A DNA stretch of 13,977 nt from Acidobacteriaceae bacterium. GTDB lineage: Bacteria; Acidobacteriota; Terriglobia; Terriglobales; Acidobacteriaceae. The stretch's first letter is position 1. Each line of letters opens with the position of its first letter. Below, piece after piece: positions 1 to 6,415 of the stretch. The notes below the pieces were generated by a model. That model worked only from the letters and a program-made list of their open reading frames with translations, did no database searches and was not told the DNA's origin. Location: positions 1 to 13,977 of the forward strand of contig PLYW01000194.1 of NCBI GenBank assembly GCA_003151875.1. Direction: 5' to 3'. The position numbers were made by a program, and so were the translations under genes.

Positions 1-98
1 TATGTGACCGAGGATTTTGCCCGCCTGCCAAATTGAGGGATGACTTGTTACACCAAAGGCATTTTCTTGGGGGTGGGCTCTCCTGCGCCGGAAAATAG

Positions 99-956
99 CT
101 AGCGTTGTCCCCACTTCAATTTGGCGCGCAGCGCCTCGAAGAAGGTCTTTCGCATGCGCAGCAGCTTTACGGTGTGGCCGGCGCGCGCGCAAATCAGCCG
201 ATCACCGCGTTTTACCGGCAAGCCGACTTGTCCATCGATGCTTAGGAATGCGTCCTCTTCATCCCCGGTCTCAACTCGCAACTCGATCTGGGCTTTGTCG
301 GTTACGACCAAGGGACGATGGGTGAGGGAATGGGGACAGACCGGGGTCACCACGAACGATTCGACTGATGGCATCAGGATGGGACCGCCTGCCGCCAAGG
401 AATAGGCGGTAGAACCGGTGGGAGTGGCAATGATCACGCCATCGGCCTTGTAGTTGAACACGCATACCCCATCAATCAGCAGATCGAAGTCAATCAGCCG
501 GGAAATCGCGCTCTTGTTCACCACGGCATCGTTCAAGGCGAAGTGCTGAGCCAGACACGCTCCGCCACGAAACAGCCTGCAATCGAGAACTGAGCGCTCT
601 TCCCCGGGGCAGAGGCCCGAGTCCACGGCCTCGAGCGTGAGGTACAACTCGCCGATTGGAACTTCGGTGAGAAATCCCAGCGAGCCCAGGTTGACCGCCA
701 GGATGGGTACGCCCTGGTGCGCGACGGAACGCGCCGCCGAGAGCAACGTGCCATCCCCGCCCAGCACCAAAGCAAAATTGGGATGTTTCGCGCCGATTTG
801 CTCACGCGGAACAATCTCTTCGCCGTCGGTGTACTGCGCGGTTTCCTGGTCAAGGAGAATTTTGTAACCACGACTGCGAAACCAGCCCAGCAACTCCGGC
901 AGGATGCCGGCCAACTCGGTCTTGGACGGCTTCGAGATGATGGCGACAGACTTCAT
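99..956 (-). CDS. nadK: NAD kinase
   Basis: ATP(or polyphosphate)-dependent NAD kinase, which phosphorylates NAD to NADP in the cytoplasm; 285 aa, normal for the bacterial family. The diagnostic GGDGT loop is at residues 66-70 within LVLGGDGTLL, followed by NLGSLGFLTE (89-98). The NAD-binding Asn-Asp pair is at 142-143 (LNDAVV), and the TPTGSTAYS segment at 178-186 is followed by AAGGP. The start is the ATG at 954-956. The ribosome site before it is weak, which fits translation from a message shared with tlyA, whose stop lies 39 bases upstream. The tlyA-nadK order is common in bacteria (often followed by recN, which is not in the window). The gene ends with TAG at 99-101; no clear terminator is visible in positions 1-98. 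All key residues are intact, and I see nothing odd. Confidence 0.97.
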   Translation of the reverse strand: MKSVAIISKPSKTELAGILPELLGWFRSRGYKILLDQETAQYTDGEEIVPREQIGAKHPNFALVLGGDGTLLSAARSVAHQGVPILAVNLGSLGFLTEVPIGELYLTLEAVDSGLCPGEERSVLDCRLFRGGACLAQHFALNDAVVNKSAISRLIDFDLLIDGVCVFNYKADGVIIATPTGSTAYSLAAGGPILMPSVESFVVTPVCPHSLTHRPLVVTDKAQIELRVETGDEEDAFLSIDGQVGLPVKRGDRLICARAGHTVKLLRMRKTFFEALRAKLKWGQR

Positions 957-995
957 GTATCGGTTGGGGCAACTACGTCAGTGTAGCGCGGCAAG

Positions 996-1775
996 CTATC
1001 TTGCCGGAAGCGGGAGAAAGCAGGCGTGCAGCAGGAACTCGCGGTTTCCTTCCGCGCCGAGAATCGGGGAGTCGATCACCTCGACCTCCGTCCCGCCCAG
1101 ATCTTCCACCGCGCCACTGACCCTGCTCACCGCCGTCTGCTGTGCCTGGGGATCGCGCACGATTCCGCCCTTCCCGACCTGGCCCCGGCCAACTTCAAAC
1201 TGCGGCTTCACCAGCAGGATCAACTCGAACGCCTTATCCAACGCGCTCGCGCGCCCACAGCGCACTACAGCCGGGAGAACGAGTGTAGCAGAGATGAAGG
1301 AAACATCCATGGCAATGAAGCTGATAGGTTGCGGCGTCTCCGAGCCAGCCCAGATCTGCTCCGGCGTGAGGTAGCGCGCGTTGGTCTTCTCCAGCAGATG
1401 CACCCGGGGATCGCTGCGCAGCTTTAGATCCAGTTGCCCGTACCCGGTATCCACCGCGATCACCCGCGAGGCCCCATTTTGCAGCAGGCAGTCGGTGAAG
1501 CCCCCGGTAGAGGCGCCAATATCCATGCAGCACTTGTTTCGTACGTCGGCGCGCCAGTGTTCCAGCGCCCGCGCCAGTTTCAATCCGCCTCGACTGACAA
1601 ACGGCTGGTCGTCGCCAAGGATGCGGATGGTGGCGTCCTCTTCGACGTTGGCACCCGCCTTCTCAACCTTCTGCTCATTGACCAGCACCCGGCCGGCAAG
1701 GATGAGCGCCTGGCCGCGCTCCCGCGAGGGTGCGAGCCCGCGTTGCAAGAGCAGTTTGTCGAGCCTCGATTTCAC
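996..1775 (-). CDS. tlyA: TlyA family rRNA methyltransferase / hemolysin-like protein
   Basis: TlyA-type 2'-O-methyltransferase; characterised members methylate 16S and/or 23S rRNA with SAM as donor. It is 259 aa, a usual length. An S4 RNA-binding domain occupies about residues 1-60 (RLDKLLLQRGLAPSRERGQ, then the LVNEQKV turn). The linker VSRGGLKL (60-67) leads into an FtsJ-like Rossmann domain with SAM loop DIGASTGGFTD (85-95), DVSFIS (157-162), LVKPQFE (188-194) and the C-terminal GNREFL. Candidate catalytic K-D-K-E residues are Lys66, Asp157, Lys190 and Glu246 (assignment inferred from the FtsJ pattern). The start is a GTG at 1773-1775; an in-frame TAG 12 bases further upstream excludes a much longer form. 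It is the first gene of the tlyA-nadK unit, transcribed away from the divergent region 1776-2126. Confidence 0.95.
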   Translation of the reverse strand: MKSRLDKLLLQRGLAPSRERGQALILAGRVLVNEQKVEKAGANVEEDATIRILGDDQPFVSRGGLKLARALEHWRADVRNKCCMDIGASTGGFTDCLLQNGASRVIAVDTGYGQLDLKLRSDPRVHLLEKTNARYLTPEQIWAGSETPQPISFIAMDVSFISATLVLPAVVRCGRASALDKAFELILLVKPQFEVGRGQVGKGGIVRDPQAQQTAVSRVSGAVEDLGGTEVEVIDSPILGAEGNREFLLHACFLPLPAR

Positions 1776-1944
1776 CGCGCCAGACTAGCACGATAGCGAC
1801 CTCAGCTCGAAACGTGGTGACAGTCGATCATCGATCACCCGAAAGTTGCAGTGCAGTTTTGTTAACGTTTTATTCCGCACTTCGTGCGGTGCATTGTGGT
1901 GAAGATTTCAGAATTGAGACAACTTAAGTAGTAGGCCGTCGGTG

Positions 1945-1978
1945 TTTTCCACAGCGTTATGCACATTGATGTTGAAAA
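1945..1978. promoter_or_regulatory. Cluster of DnaA-box-like 9-mers
   Basis: TTATGCACA at 1957-1965 matches the TTATNCACA DnaA-box consensus perfectly. TTTTCCACA at 1945-1953 differs at one position and lies on the same strand 3 bases before it. A weaker copy on the opposite strand, read as TTTTCAACA, covers 1970-1978 with two mismatches to TTATCCACA. The outer two copies form an inverted pair (GTTTTC...GAAAAC). Such clusters can mark DnaA-controlled promoters or titration sites. No replication genes are adjacent, so calling it an origin is not supported. Confidence 0.45.
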
Positions 1979-2013
1979 CTCGTAACGGTACGTTAATCAA
2001 ATCAAGGCGAGTA

Positions 2014-2041
2014 TTGCGATTCTCAGTACCGCCAGTAAATT
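2014..2041 (+). promoter_or_regulatory. Candidate sigma70-type promoter for the E1-alpha-like gene
   Basis: A -35-like TTGCGA (2014-2019) and a -10-like TAAATT (2036-2041) are separated by 16 bases. Transcription would start near 2048, leaving a leader of about 80 bases before the ATG at 2127. The inverted repeat TAACG-GTA-CGTTA (1983-1995) lies just upstream of the -35 and could be an activator or repressor site. This is pattern matching by eye only. Confidence 0.35.
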
Positions 2042-2126
2042 CAGACGCCCACCGAATAGCCGCGTCTCGCAAGTCCACGCCGAAAACTTTGTGCGCTACA
2101 ATGGCGCATCCCCTGGGACTAATTCA

Positions 2127-3062
2127 ATGGTGACGAAGAGCAAGAAGCGAGCTAAAGGCTCCAGCCGTGACAAGGCAACGGCGAAAGAACCTCTGACCTC
2201 CGCGCCGGCGCAACCCGTTAATGGCAGCGGGCCTTCCCCATCGAACCTCGACATGCTGCGCAGGATGTACTCTGCGATGTTGAAGTGCCGCATGATGGAA
2301 GAGCGGGCACACGATGGCAGCGCTGTGCTTGTTTACGATCTCGCCGCGGGCCACGAAGCCGTTGTGACCAGCGCCTCTATCGACCTGAAGCCGGAAGATA
2401 CCATTGCCGCTTCCCAGCGGAACTTCGCCGCCCGCATCGCGATGGGAACGCCACTGAAGCATCTGTTGAAGGAGGCCAACGCAAACGATTCAGAGGAATG
2501 TAGAGTGGCGATCATTTCCTGCCGATGTGTATTGTCGGGCTCGGCCTCTTCCGCGGCCTTCCTCGCCGATCCATTCAATCTGGCTACCGGTCTTGCTCTG
2601 TCTCATAAACTGGAGAAAAGAACCAACGTGGTGGTCGCCTTCTGGGACGAAGATGCGGCTGCGCTCGAAGCCAGCCATGAAGCCTTGAAGTTCGCCGGCA
2701 TCCACAAGCTGCCGATCATTTATGTGACCAGGAGCACCGGACTGGACGATCCCGGACGCAGAAAACATAGCGCGCTTGAAGAATTCAGCTTTCTGGCAAA
2801 GGATTATGGATTCCCCAGCATCCTGGTGGACGGGAAAGACGTGGTCGCGGTCTGGCGCGCGGCGCAAGAGTCTATCCATCGCGCACGCAACGGGAGTGGG
2901 CCGACGCTCATCGAGTGCCAGACCGAGCCGGCAAATTTCAAGGACCCACTCGCGCACCTGCAGCACTACATGAGCAGGCGGGGCGCTTGGGATGATGAGT
3001 GGAAGCAGCAAATCGTCGATCAGATCAACGCCGAGATCGGGGAGGCGACGGGGCTGCGGTGA
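2127..3062 (+). CDS. Orphan 2-oxoacid dehydrogenase E1-alpha-like protein, probably catalytically dead
   Basis: A 311-aa homologue of the E1-alpha subunit of pyruvate/branched-chain 2-oxoacid dehydrogenases (thiamine diphosphate fold). The fold signature is visible: LRRMYSAMLKCRMMEER (45-60), a GHEAV segment (75-79), LKPEDTI (87-93), LATGLALSHKL (152-162), HEALKFAGIHKLPIIYV (184-200), DYGFPSILVDGKDVVAVW (226-243) and GPTLIEC (258-264). The cofactor motif is eroded. The usual GDG...N, which binds ThDP-Mg, reads FWDEDAAALEASHEAL (172-187), without the glycines or the asparagine. The usual YRGHG becomes SQRNF, and the glycine-rich stretch between the halves is shortened. No E1-beta or E2 gene is adjacent. 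The start was placed at ATG 2127, preceded by GGGA, rather than the in-frame GTG at 2091; residues 1-40 are a low-complexity Lys/Ser/Pro-rich tail. The family is fairly sure, the role unknown; it may be regulatory. Confidence 0.75.
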   Translation: MVTKSKKRAKGSSRDKATAKEPLTSAPAQPVNGSGPSPSNLDMLRRMYSAMLKCRMMEERAHDGSAVLVYDLAAGHEAVVTSASIDLKPEDTIAASQRNFAARIAMGTPLKHLLKEANANDSEECRVAIISCRCVLSGSASSAAFLADPFNLATGLALSHKLEKRTNVVVAFWDEDAAALEASHEALKFAGIHKLPIIYVTRSTGLDDPGRRKHSALEEFSFLAKDYGFPSILVDGKDVVAVWRAAQESIHRARNGSGPTLIECQTEPANFKDPLAHLQHYMSRRGAWDDEWKQQIVDQINAEIGEATGLR

Positions 3063-3154
3063 AGCTCAGCGTGTTCACAACCTTTCGCTCCCACCCTTTC
3101 GCAACGTCCGCCAACGGATGGGCCCCCAAGAAACAGCGATCAACCGCCGCCGTT

Positions 3155-3334
3155 TTACAGCTTTTCGTAAAACTCACACGCCGAGCACGAGATGTACATG
3201 CCGCCCGGAATGTTTTTCTCGCGATCTTTCACCCGCTTGACCACTCGGGTGGACTTGCCGCATTTGGGGCAATCGGTGCTCTTGGTGGTGTCCATGACCT
3301 TCTTACGGTCCGCGGTCTTTGCGATCTTCGCCAT
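3155..3334 (-). CDS. Small zinc-ribbon protein (59 aa)
   Basis: A short basic protein starting MAKIAKTADRKKV. It has two CxxC knuckles, C22-PK-C25 and C50-SA-C53, separated by 24 residues, consistent with a single zinc ribbon. The ATG at 3332-3334 was chosen because the Shine-Dalgarno AGGAGA (3340-3345) lies 5 bases upstream of it; the frame is open further upstream, but that would put the ribosome site inside the gene. I do not recognise a named family. The fold resembles small nucleic-acid- or ribosome-associated zinc ribbons. It is convergent with the E1-alpha-like gene (92-base gap) and divergent from gcdH. The excellent ribosome site argues that it is expressed. Confidence 0.75.
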   Translation of the reverse strand: MAKIAKTADRKKVMDTTKSTDCPKCGKSTRVVKRVKDREKNIPGGMYISCSACEFYEKL

Positions 3335-3653
3335 TCTCTTCTCCTGAAATGTAACCCGATTTGTCCGCAAAACGGCTGCGGTACTGGTTGTCTACTTTTG
3401 GCCGGAGTAAAACGCAGATGGGAAGCGAAGGGGCGCGAGATGCACACGTCATCAGCCCACGCTCCAATACCACCAGGAGCGGCTTCGACTGCAGGCGGGC
3501 GCCCGTGGCGCCACTCTCTACTCGCCGGGTAGCACGATTAGTTTACATGAGCACGCGCCGGATTGTCGTTGTCTGCGTTTGACCCTGCTCTTCGCCGCCT
3601 GATACCTTCAACTGTTTGTCCCACCGCTAAATCTTCCACAAGCGAGAGACGGC
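3335..3653. promoter_or_regulatory. Divergent intergenic region between the zinc-ribbon gene and gcdH
   Basis: About 319 bases with no supportable gene; short open frames here have no family features. The left end carries the ribosome site of the zinc-ribbon gene. The right end holds a candidate gcdH promoter: TTGACC (3579-3584), 16-base spacer, GATACC (3601-3606), with a leader of about 40 bases. The middle includes a GC-rich patch around 3496-3512 (GGGCGCCCGTGGCGCC) of unknown role. The promoter call is by eye and moderate at best. Confidence 0.4.
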
Positions 3654-4832
3654 ATGGCAATCAAGTTCAAAGGCGTGGATTTCATCGAGTTCGACACCCT
3701 GCTCAACGACGACGAACGGCTGGTCCGCGACAATACTCGCAAATTTATCGAAGACAACCTCATCCCCATCATCGAGCAGTGCAACCGCGAAGGCCGTTTT
3801 CCCAAGGAGTTGATCAAGCCCATGGGCGAGCTGGGCTTCTACGGCGCCAGTCTCAAAGGCTATGGCTGCGCCGGCATGTCGGCCGTCGAGTATGGCCTGA
3901 TGACCCAGGAACTGGAGCGCGGCGACAGCGGTGTGCGCTCGTTTGTCAGCGTGCAGTCGGCGCTGTGCATGTATCCCATTCACAGCTTCGGCAGCGAGGA
4001 GCAAAAGCAAAGATACTTGCCCAAGATGGCGCTTGGCGAGATTCTTGGATGCTTTGGTTTAACCGAGCCCGATGCCGGCTCGAACCCGGGCGCCATGCGC
4101 ACGCGCGCGCGCAAGGACAGCAACAGCTACGTGCTTAACGGCGAGAAGATGTGGATCACCTCCGGCTCGATCGCCGACATCGCCATCATCTGGGCCAAAG
4201 TTGAAAACGAAGACAACCGCATTCGCGGCTTCATCGTCGAAACTGACCGCCCGGGATTCAAGGCGACCGACGTTCACGGAAAGTTTTCGTTACGGGCGTC
4301 AGTTACTTCAAGTCTTTCTTTGCAGGATGTCCGTATCCCAGCAGAAAATCTGCTGCCTGAATCAGGAGGCCTAAAGTCGCCTTTAAGCTGCCTGAACCAG
4401 GCGCGCTACGGTATCGCTTGGGGAGCCATCGGGGCAGCGATGGCCTGCTACGACTGCGCGCTGCAATACGCTCAGTTCCGCAAACAGTTCCGTGACCAGC
4501 CCATCGCGTCGCATCAACTGGTGCAGGAAAAGCTGGTGTGGATGATCAGCGAGATCACCAAGGCGCAGCTGCTGGCGTTGCAGGTGGGCCGCCTGAAGGA
4601 CCTCGGCAAGGCCAAGCCGTGGCATATCTCGATGGCCAAGCGCAACAACGTCTGGATGGCCCTGGAGTGCGCGCGCATGGCCCGCGACATCCTCGGCGCC
4701 AATGGCATTGCCGATGAATATCCCATCTTCCGCCACATGGCCAACCTGGAGTCGGTAAAAACCTACGAAGGGACCCACGACATTCATGCGCTGATCATCG
4801 GGGAGCACATCACGGGACTGGCGGCGTTTTAG
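3654..4832 (+). CDS. gcdH: Glutaryl-CoA dehydrogenase-type acyl-CoA dehydrogenase
   Basis: An FAD-dependent acyl-CoA dehydrogenase of 392 aa. Glutaryl-CoA dehydrogenase oxidises and decarboxylates glutaryl-CoA to crotonyl-CoA in lysine, tryptophan and aromatic catabolism, passing electrons to ETF. Specific resemblance to this subfamily appears in RSFVSVQSALCMYPIH (95-110, with Arg95 at the glutarate-binding position), CFGLTEPDAGSNP (133-145), KFSLRAS (210-216), CLNQARYGIAWG (246-257), KRNN (329-332) and TYEGTHDIHALIIG (370-383). Glu372 is the expected catalytic base. The ribosome site is weak (CGAGAGAC). Codons for residues 211-245 are strikingly unlike the rest of the gene (see findings). 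A heptamer-repeat array begins 3 bases after the TAG stop. No ETF or CoA-transferase genes are adjacent, so the exact substrate is inferred from sequence alone. Confidence 0.88.
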   Translation: MAIKFKGVDFIEFDTLLNDDERLVRDNTRKFIEDNLIPIIEQCNREGRFPKELIKPMGELGFYGASLKGYGCAGMSAVEYGLMTQELERGDSGVRSFVSVQSALCMYPIHSFGSEEQKQRYLPKMALGEILGCFGLTEPDAGSNPGAMRTRARKDSNSYVLNGEKMWITSGSIADIAIIWAKVENEDNRIRGFIVETDRPGFKATDVHGKFSLRASVTSSLSLQDVRIPAENLLPESGGLKSPLSCLNQARYGIAWGAIGAAMACYDCALQYAQFRKQFRDQPIASHQLVQEKLVWMISEITKAQLLALQVGRLKDLGKAKPWHISMAKRNNVWMALECARMARDILGANGIADEYPIFRHMANLESVKTYEGTHDIHALIIGEHITGLAAF

Positions 4833-4835
4833 AAC

Positions 4836-4884
4836 AGGGGGTAGCAGCTAGCGGTCAGGGGCCAGTAGTTAGGGGCTAGGGGCT
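4836..4884 (+). repeat. Heptamer-repeat array after gcdH (seven AGNNGNN units)
   Basis: Seven contiguous 7-base units begin 3 bases after the gcdH stop: AGGGGGT, AGCAGCT, AGCGGTC, AGGGGCC, AGTAGTT, AGGGGCT, AGGGGCT. All share A1, G2 and G5, and the others vary. TAG triplets occur at 4842, 4849, 4866, 4870 and 4877, covering all three reading frames. A related array follows ahcY at 13681-13715. It resembles short tandemly repeated sequences seen between genes in some bacterial phyla; its function is unknown. Confidence 0.7.
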
Positions 4885-5070
4885 GCGTTCTGCTCTGTCC
4901 TGAAATTCGATGGCAAGACGCTCGCCGTAGCGGTATGCTTACCATTTGCCGGATACCAGGTTCGCGGAAGCGTTCCTGTTTTGTCTTTTTACATACGCTG
5001 TAAGCCTGCGGACTTGCGCTGAGTAGCACCCACATTCCGGCGCCGCAAGCCGCGGCATCCCGGAGGCCAT
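4885..5070 (+). promoter_or_regulatory. glpX upstream region
   Basis: The remaining gap before glpX has no supportable gene. It contains an inverted repeat TTACA-TACGC-TGTAA (4989-5003) that could be a regulator site, and ends in a good ribosome site, GGAGG, a few bases before the ATG at 5071. I could not pick out a convincing -35/-10 pair. Short minus-strand frames here have no family features. Confidence 0.35.
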
Positions 5071-6111
5071 ATGGCGACTAAAGTTCAAACTGAAGAACCT
5101 CTCGTTGAACACTCTCCCACTGCAAACTTGGAAACCGACCTTGCGCTGGAGTTCCTGCGCGTGGTGGAAGAAGCGGCCATCGCATCCGCCAAGACCATGG
5201 GCCAGGGCGACCGCAAGCACGCCGATCAGGTGGCCACCGAGTCTATGCGCGGGGTCATGGACTCGGTGCCGATGGATGGGACCATCGTCATTGGTGAGGG
5301 CGAACGCGACGAAGCCCCCATGCTGTACATCGGCGAGAAAGTTGGCAAACGGGACGGCGGCACCTATCCCGGAGTGGACATCGCGGTCGACCCGCTGGAA
5401 GGTACCAACCTGTGCGCTACGGGATCGCCCGGCGCCATTACCGTGCTCGCCGCCTCCGAGCATGGCGGCCTGCTGCACGCGCCCGACTGTTACATGGAGA
5501 AGATCGTCGTAGGTCCGTCCTGCAAAGGCGTGGTTGATCTCGAGGCCCCGGTGTCGCATAACCTGCACGTCATTGCCAAGGTGCTGAACCGGGGCGTCGA
5601 AGATCTGGTGATCATCATCCTCGACCGGCCACGGCACGAGAACTTGATCAACGAGATTCGCAAAGCCGGGGCGCGTATTCGGCTCATCTCCGACGGCGAT
5701 CTGTCGCCCGGCGTGGCGGCGGCAATGTTGGGCTCGGGCGTCCATGCGGTGATGGGAACCGGCGGTGCGCCCGAAGGAGTGATTACCGCGGCTGCCGTTC
5801 GCTGCCTGAACGGCTACATGGTCGGGCGCCTGGTCGGGTACACGCCGGAGCAGGGCGAGCGCATGAAGGACATGGGCATCTCCGATCCCAAGCGCATCTA
5901 TACGGCCGACGATCTGGCCCCCGGCAAGAACATCATCTTTGCAGCCACCGGCGTCACCGATGGGCCGCTGCTCAAGGGCGTGCGCTTCTTTGGCGACGGC
6001 GTCCGCACCTCGTCGCTGGTGATGAAGCTGAACAAGAGCAAGGTCAGATTCATCGAAACCGTGCACGTGGACCGGCGTCCGGACGTGAAGGTCCGTATTC
6101 CGGAGAGATAA
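5071..6111 (+). CDS. glpX: Class II fructose-1,6-bisphosphatase (GlpX type)
   Basis: Hydrolyses fructose 1,6-bisphosphate (in some members also sedoheptulose 1,7-bisphosphate) to the monophosphate in gluconeogenesis, using a divalent metal. It is 346 aa, near the family's usual length. Metal and substrate motifs are present in order: GEGERDEAPM (75-84), DPLEGT (107-112), SDGD (207-210) and GTGGAPEG (229-236). The C-terminal region has FFGDGVRTSSLVM. The start is the ATG at 5071, preceded by GGAGG at good spacing. It stands alone between gcdH and the hibernation/sigma gene and ends in a strong intrinsic terminator at 6137-6160. A long open frame on the opposite strand across the whole gene (4939-6120) is a coding shadow of the GC-rich third positions. 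All visible catalytic residues are intact. Confidence 0.96.
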   Translation: MATKVQTEEPLVEHSPTANLETDLALEFLRVVEEAAIASAKTMGQGDRKHADQVATESMRGVMDSVPMDGTIVIGEGERDEAPMLYIGEKVGKRDGGTYPGVDIAVDPLEGTNLCATGSPGAITVLAASEHGGLLHAPDCYMEKIVVGPSCKGVVDLEAPVSHNLHVIAKVLNRGVEDLVIIILDRPRHENLINEIRKAGARIRLISDGDLSPGVAAAMLGSGVHAVMGTGGAPEGVITAAAVRCLNGYMVGRLVGYTPEQGERMKDMGISDPKRIYTADDLAPGKNIIFAATGVTDGPLLKGVRFFGDGVRTSSLVMKLNKSKVRFIETVHVDRRPDVKVRIPER

Positions 6112-6136
6112 CAACTGCATACCGGATTGACAGGCC

Positions 6137-6160
6137 AGGCCTTCCCCTCGGAAGGCCTTT
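6137..6160 (+). terminator. Rho-independent terminator after glpX
   Basis: A perfect 9-bp stem AGGCCTTCC (6137-6145) / GGAAGGCCT (6150-6158) with a 4-base loop CCTC, followed by a very short T-run (TTG). It lies 25 bases after the glpX stop. The stem is strong but the T-tract is weak. The same arm sequence recurs downstream (see 6200-6243), so alternative pairings are possible. Confidence 0.75.
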
Positions 6161-6415
6161 GCCTACGGAAGCCACTTTAGGTTTTCTGATCGAATGGACC
6201 GGCCTTCGAGGGCCATTACAGGCGGCTCACCCCCGGAAGGCCGACCCCCCGATGTCCTTTTTCAGTTCTTTTGCCGCCTTTAGGGGCATTTCTGTTCCAC
6301 CCGCCCAGGCGATACAACTCATCTTTTTCCGCTTGCTTCTGTAGGAAGAGGAGTAAAATTGCATTAAAGGAATGTAGCTGCGGATTGGAAGCACTCCATC
6401 CGGAGAGGCCTTTGC
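6161..6415 (+). promoter_or_regulatory. Leader/control region of the HPF-sigma gene
   Basis: Together with the terminator, a 304-base gene-free stretch. It holds a second pair of arms like those of the glpX terminator, CGGCCTTC (6200-6207) and GAAGGCCG (6236-6243), followed by C-rich then T-rich sequence (CCTTTTT near 6256). A weak promoter-like pair, TTGCTT and TAAAAT separated by 15 bases, lies around 6333-6359. The ribosome site GGAGAGG (6402-6408) precedes the ATG at 6416. No gene is supported here. Confidence 0.4.

Larger units (their letters stand above)
1776..2126. promoter_or_regulatory. Divergent AT-richer control region between tlyA and the E1-alpha-like gene
   Basis: A 351-base stretch without a convincing gene, more AT-rich than its surroundings. 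It holds a tandem 7-mer TCGATCA (1824-1830 and 1831-1837) and a GTTAAC palindrome at 1861-1866. It also has a 6-bp stem, 3-base loop hairpin CCGCAC-TTC-GTGCGG (1875-1889), DnaA-box-like sites (1945-1978), the inverted repeat TAACG-GTA-CGTTA (1983-1995) and a sigma70-like promoter pointing right (2014-2041). Short reading frames here show no family resemblance and are left uncalled. The region probably carries promoters for both flanking genes. Confidence 0.6.

Noticed and set aside
1..98. Possible gene or terminator at the left edge
   Set aside because: There is no open frame of useful length and no convincing hairpin with a T-run; nothing supportable.
1945..1978. Chromosomal replication origin (oriC)
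   Set aside because: Only two or three DnaA-box-like sites are present and no dnaA, dnaN, rpmH or gidA gene is nearby; a promoter or titration site is a more modest reading.
3563..4138. 191-aa plus-strand frame overlapping the start of gcdH
   Set aside because: It is in a different frame of a clear acyl-CoA dehydrogenase gene and is Arg/Gln/His-rich with no motif.
4352..4401. 15-base near-direct repeat GCTGCCTGAA(T/C)CAGG (4352-4366 and 4387-4401) as a duplication
   Set aside because: The copies are in different reading frames, and the protein keeps the family length through this part, so it is probably coincidence rather than an insertion.
4939..6120. 393-aa open frame on the minus strand opposite glpX
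   Set aside because: Its His/Gly/Arg/Val-rich composition has no family motif, and it mirrors a fully convincing glpX gene; a shadow produced by GC-rich third positions.
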